Shown one piece after another: positions 62,455 through 64,000 of a DNA stretch of 64,000 bases (position 1 is its first letter; every line of letters begins with the position of its first letter). The notes below the pieces were generated by a model. It did no database searches, was not told the DNA's origin, and saw only the letters and a program-made list of their open reading frames with translations. The position numbers were made by a program, and so were the translations under genes. The stretch is from Salmonella enterica subsp. diarizonae (lineage in GTDB: Bacteria; Pseudomonadota; Gammaproteobacteria; Enterobacterales; Enterobacteriaceae): NCBI RefSeq assembly GCF_008692785.1, contig NZ_VXJV01000002.1, positions 514,470-578,469 of the forward strand, in the 5' to 3' direction.

Positions 62455-63297
62455 ATGCAATCACTACAACGTAAAGTTCTGCGTACTATTTGTCCCGATC
62501 AAAAAGGTCTTATCGCGCGGATTACCAACATTTGCTATAAGCATGAGCTTAATATCGTGCAAAACAATGAATTTGTTGACCATCGTACCGGACGCTTTTT
62601 TATGCGGACCGAGCTGGAAGGCATCTTCAATGATTCCACTCTCCTGGCCGATCTGGATAGCGCCTTACCCGAAGGATCTGTTCGTGAACTCAATCCCGCC
62701 GGACGCCGTCGGGTAGTGATTCTGGTAACCAAAGAGGCCCATTGTCTGGGCGATCTGCTGATGAAGGCCAACTATGGCGGACTGGAGGTTGAAATCGCCG
62801 CGGTCATTGGCAACCATGAGACGTTACGCTCACTGGTTGAGCGTTTTGAGATCCCTTTCGAACTGGTCAGCCATGAGGGATTAACGCGTGAAGAGCACGA
62901 CCGGAAGATGGCGGACGCCATTGATGCCCATCAACCAGACTATGTGGTGCTGGCCAAGTATATGCGTGTTTTAACGCCAGATTTTGTGGCGCGCTTCCCG
63001 AACAAAATTATCAATATCCACCACTCATTTCTGCCTGCGTTTATTGGCGCGCGTCCTTATCACCAGGCCTATGAGCGCGGCGTGAAAATCATCGGCGCTA
63101 CCGCGCACTATGTGAATGACAATCTGGATGAAGGTCCGATCATTATGCAAGATGTGATTCACGTGGATCACACCTACACCGCAGAAGATATGATGCGTGC
63201 CGGGCGCGACGTTGAGAAAAACGTGTTAAGCCGCGCGCTGTATCAGGTTCTGGCGCAGCGGGTCTTTGTTTACGGCAACCGGACGATTATTCTTTAA
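62455..63297 (+). CDS. purU: Formyltetrahydrofolate deformylase
   Basis: PurU hydrolyses 10-formyl-THF to formate and THF, supplying formate to PurT and balancing one-carbon pools. The 280-residue product has an N-terminal ACT domain (VLRTICPDQKGLIARITNIC) for methionine/glycine control, and a formyltransferase-like catalytic domain with the Asn-His-Asp set in KIINIHHSFLPAF and VNDNLDEGPII. ATG 62455 fits E. coli; it lies 50 bases after ychJ on the same strand. Confidence 0.97.
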   Translation: MQSLQRKVLRTICPDQKGLIARITNICYKHELNIVQNNEFVDHRTGRFFMRTELEGIFNDSTLLADLDSALPEGSVRELNPAGRRRVVILVTKEAHCLGDLLMKANYGGLEVEIAAVIGNHETLRSLVERFEIPFELVSHEGLTREEHDRKMADAIDAHQPDYVVLAKYMRVLTPDFVARFPNKIINIHHSFLPAFIGARPYHQAYERGVKIIGATAHYVNDNLDEGPIIMQDVIHVDHTYTAEDMMRAGRDVEKNVLSRALYQVLAQRVFVYGNRTIIL

Positions 63298-63378
63298 TCG
63301 TCAGTAATATGAATTGATTAGCTTTAATCCGTTACGGATGAAAAGTACGCAAACAGTTCATTTCAGGCAAAGGAATGC

Positions 63379-63406
63379 TTTACAGCGGCGCGTCATTTGA
63401 TATGAT
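63379..63406 (+). promoter_or_regulatory. tyrT promoter
   Basis: -35 TTTACA (63379-63384), 16-base spacing, -10 TATGAT (63401-63406) followed by the GC-rich discriminator GCGCCCCGC. This is the stringently controlled E. coli tyrT promoter sequence almost base for base. Confidence 0.92.
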
Positions 63407-63455
63407 GCGCCCCGCTTCCCAAAAGGAAGCCGGCCAGTATTAAGCATTACCCCGT

Positions 63456-63540
<85 letters not shown>

Positions 63541-63679
63541 TTATTCGCTACAGTGATGTAGTTAACTCGATGAGCGATGCAGAAGTTTGCCCTTATCGGG
63601 GAAGGGTGAGGTGCGGAGCGACAAATAATCCTTCTCCCACCACCATCTCAAAGCACGACCTACAATATGAATTACCCCT
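63541..63679 (+). repeat. Spacer between the tRNA-Tyr genes, with a tRNA-tail copy
   Basis: The 139-base spacer contains, at 63627-63645, a one-mismatch copy of the last 19 bases of tRNA-Tyr including CCACCACCA. Just before it, GGGTGAGGTGCGGAGCGAC (63605-63623) is also nearly repeated downstream at 63899-63917. Confidence 0.85.
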
Positions 63680-63745
<66 letters not shown>

Positions 63746-63764
<19 letters not shown>

Positions 63765-64000
63765 TCACTTCCGTCGCGTATATTATCCCCATTAAGCACA
63801 CTGCCTCATATCTCTCCGTACGGGGAAGGATGAGAAGCTTCGACTAAGGTTCGATTCGAGCGCAGCGAGAAAGCGTTGCCGCAGGCAACGACCCGAAGGG
63901 TGAGGAGCGGAGCGACGAATAATCCTTCCCCCACCACCATCACTTCCGTCGCGTATATTATCCCCATTAAGCACACTGCCTCATATCTCTCCGTACGGGG
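63746..64000 (+). repeat. Tandem repeats built on the tRNA-Tyr 3' end (rtT type)
   Basis: Starting with the last 19 bases of the second tRNA, a 175-base unit repeats: the tail recurs at 63921-63939 and the sequence after it (ATCACTTCCGTCGCGTATAT...) is the same as after the tRNA through the window end. This corresponds to the 178-base tyrT-distal repeats of E. coli that yield rtT RNA. The array runs off the right edge. Confidence 0.9.

Overview
This 64-kb window is a Salmonella enterica chromosome segment, equivalent to the sapF-fabI-trp-opp-adhE-hns-tyrT region of serovar Typhimurium. Nearly every gene is recognisable as an enterobacterial core gene in the gene order I know from E. coli and Salmonella. 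The Salmonella assignment rests on a SteC-type effector kinase gene between sapF and fabI, a degenerate EAL gene beside it, the katN manganese catalase behind yciGFE, and a Salmonella-type TrpL peptide. The SteC copy differs at many positions from the Typhimurium protein as I remember it, so a lineage outside the commonest subspecies I serovars is possible; that is inference.

Layout. 1-3.3 kb: end of sapF, then an AT-rich accessory patch with a degenerate EAL protein gene and a frame-broken steC. 3.3-11.4 kb: fabI, yciW, rnb, pdeR (yciR), yciZ, yciT, osmB. 11.5-20.6 kb: yciH-pyrF and lapB-lapA on the minus strand, pgpB, ribA, acnA, a cluster of very small genes (ymiA, yciX, an overlapping 34-codon frame, ymiC), cysB. 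20.8-29.3 kb: topA, yciN, sohB, yciK-btuR, rluB, yciO, rnm. 29.3-36.1 kb: the complete trp operon with promoter/operator, leader peptide, attenuator and trpEDCBA. 36.5-38.9 kb: yciG-yciF-yciE-katN, a stress cluster. 38.9-46.6 kb: ompW, a cysteine-cluster protein, yciC, yciB, yciA, tonB, yciI, yciY, clsA, yciU and a Kv-type potassium channel. 46.6-52.3 kb: oppABCDF. 53-63.3 kb: ychE, adhE, tdk, hns, galU, rssB, rssA, ychJ, purU. 63.4-64 kb: two tRNA-Tyr genes with tandem repeats of the tRNA tail.

Functional themes: tryptophan synthesis under attenuation; oligopeptide import; envelope work (lapAB, pgpB, clsA, ompW, tonB, yciB); nucleoid and RpoS control (hns, rssB); stationary-phase and osmotic stress (osmB, yciGFE-katN); fermentation (adhE); c-di-GMP signalling (one intact dual-domain enzyme, one degenerate EAL protein).

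I saw no CRISPR array, prophage, intact IS element or defence island, and I do not think the window holds a wholly new system. The items most worth a second look are the double frame disruption of steC, a coding-like relic upstream of fabI, the overlapping micro-gene cluster behind cysB, the potassium channel with a C-terminal zinc-ribbon-like tail, and the tRNA-tail repeats at the right end.
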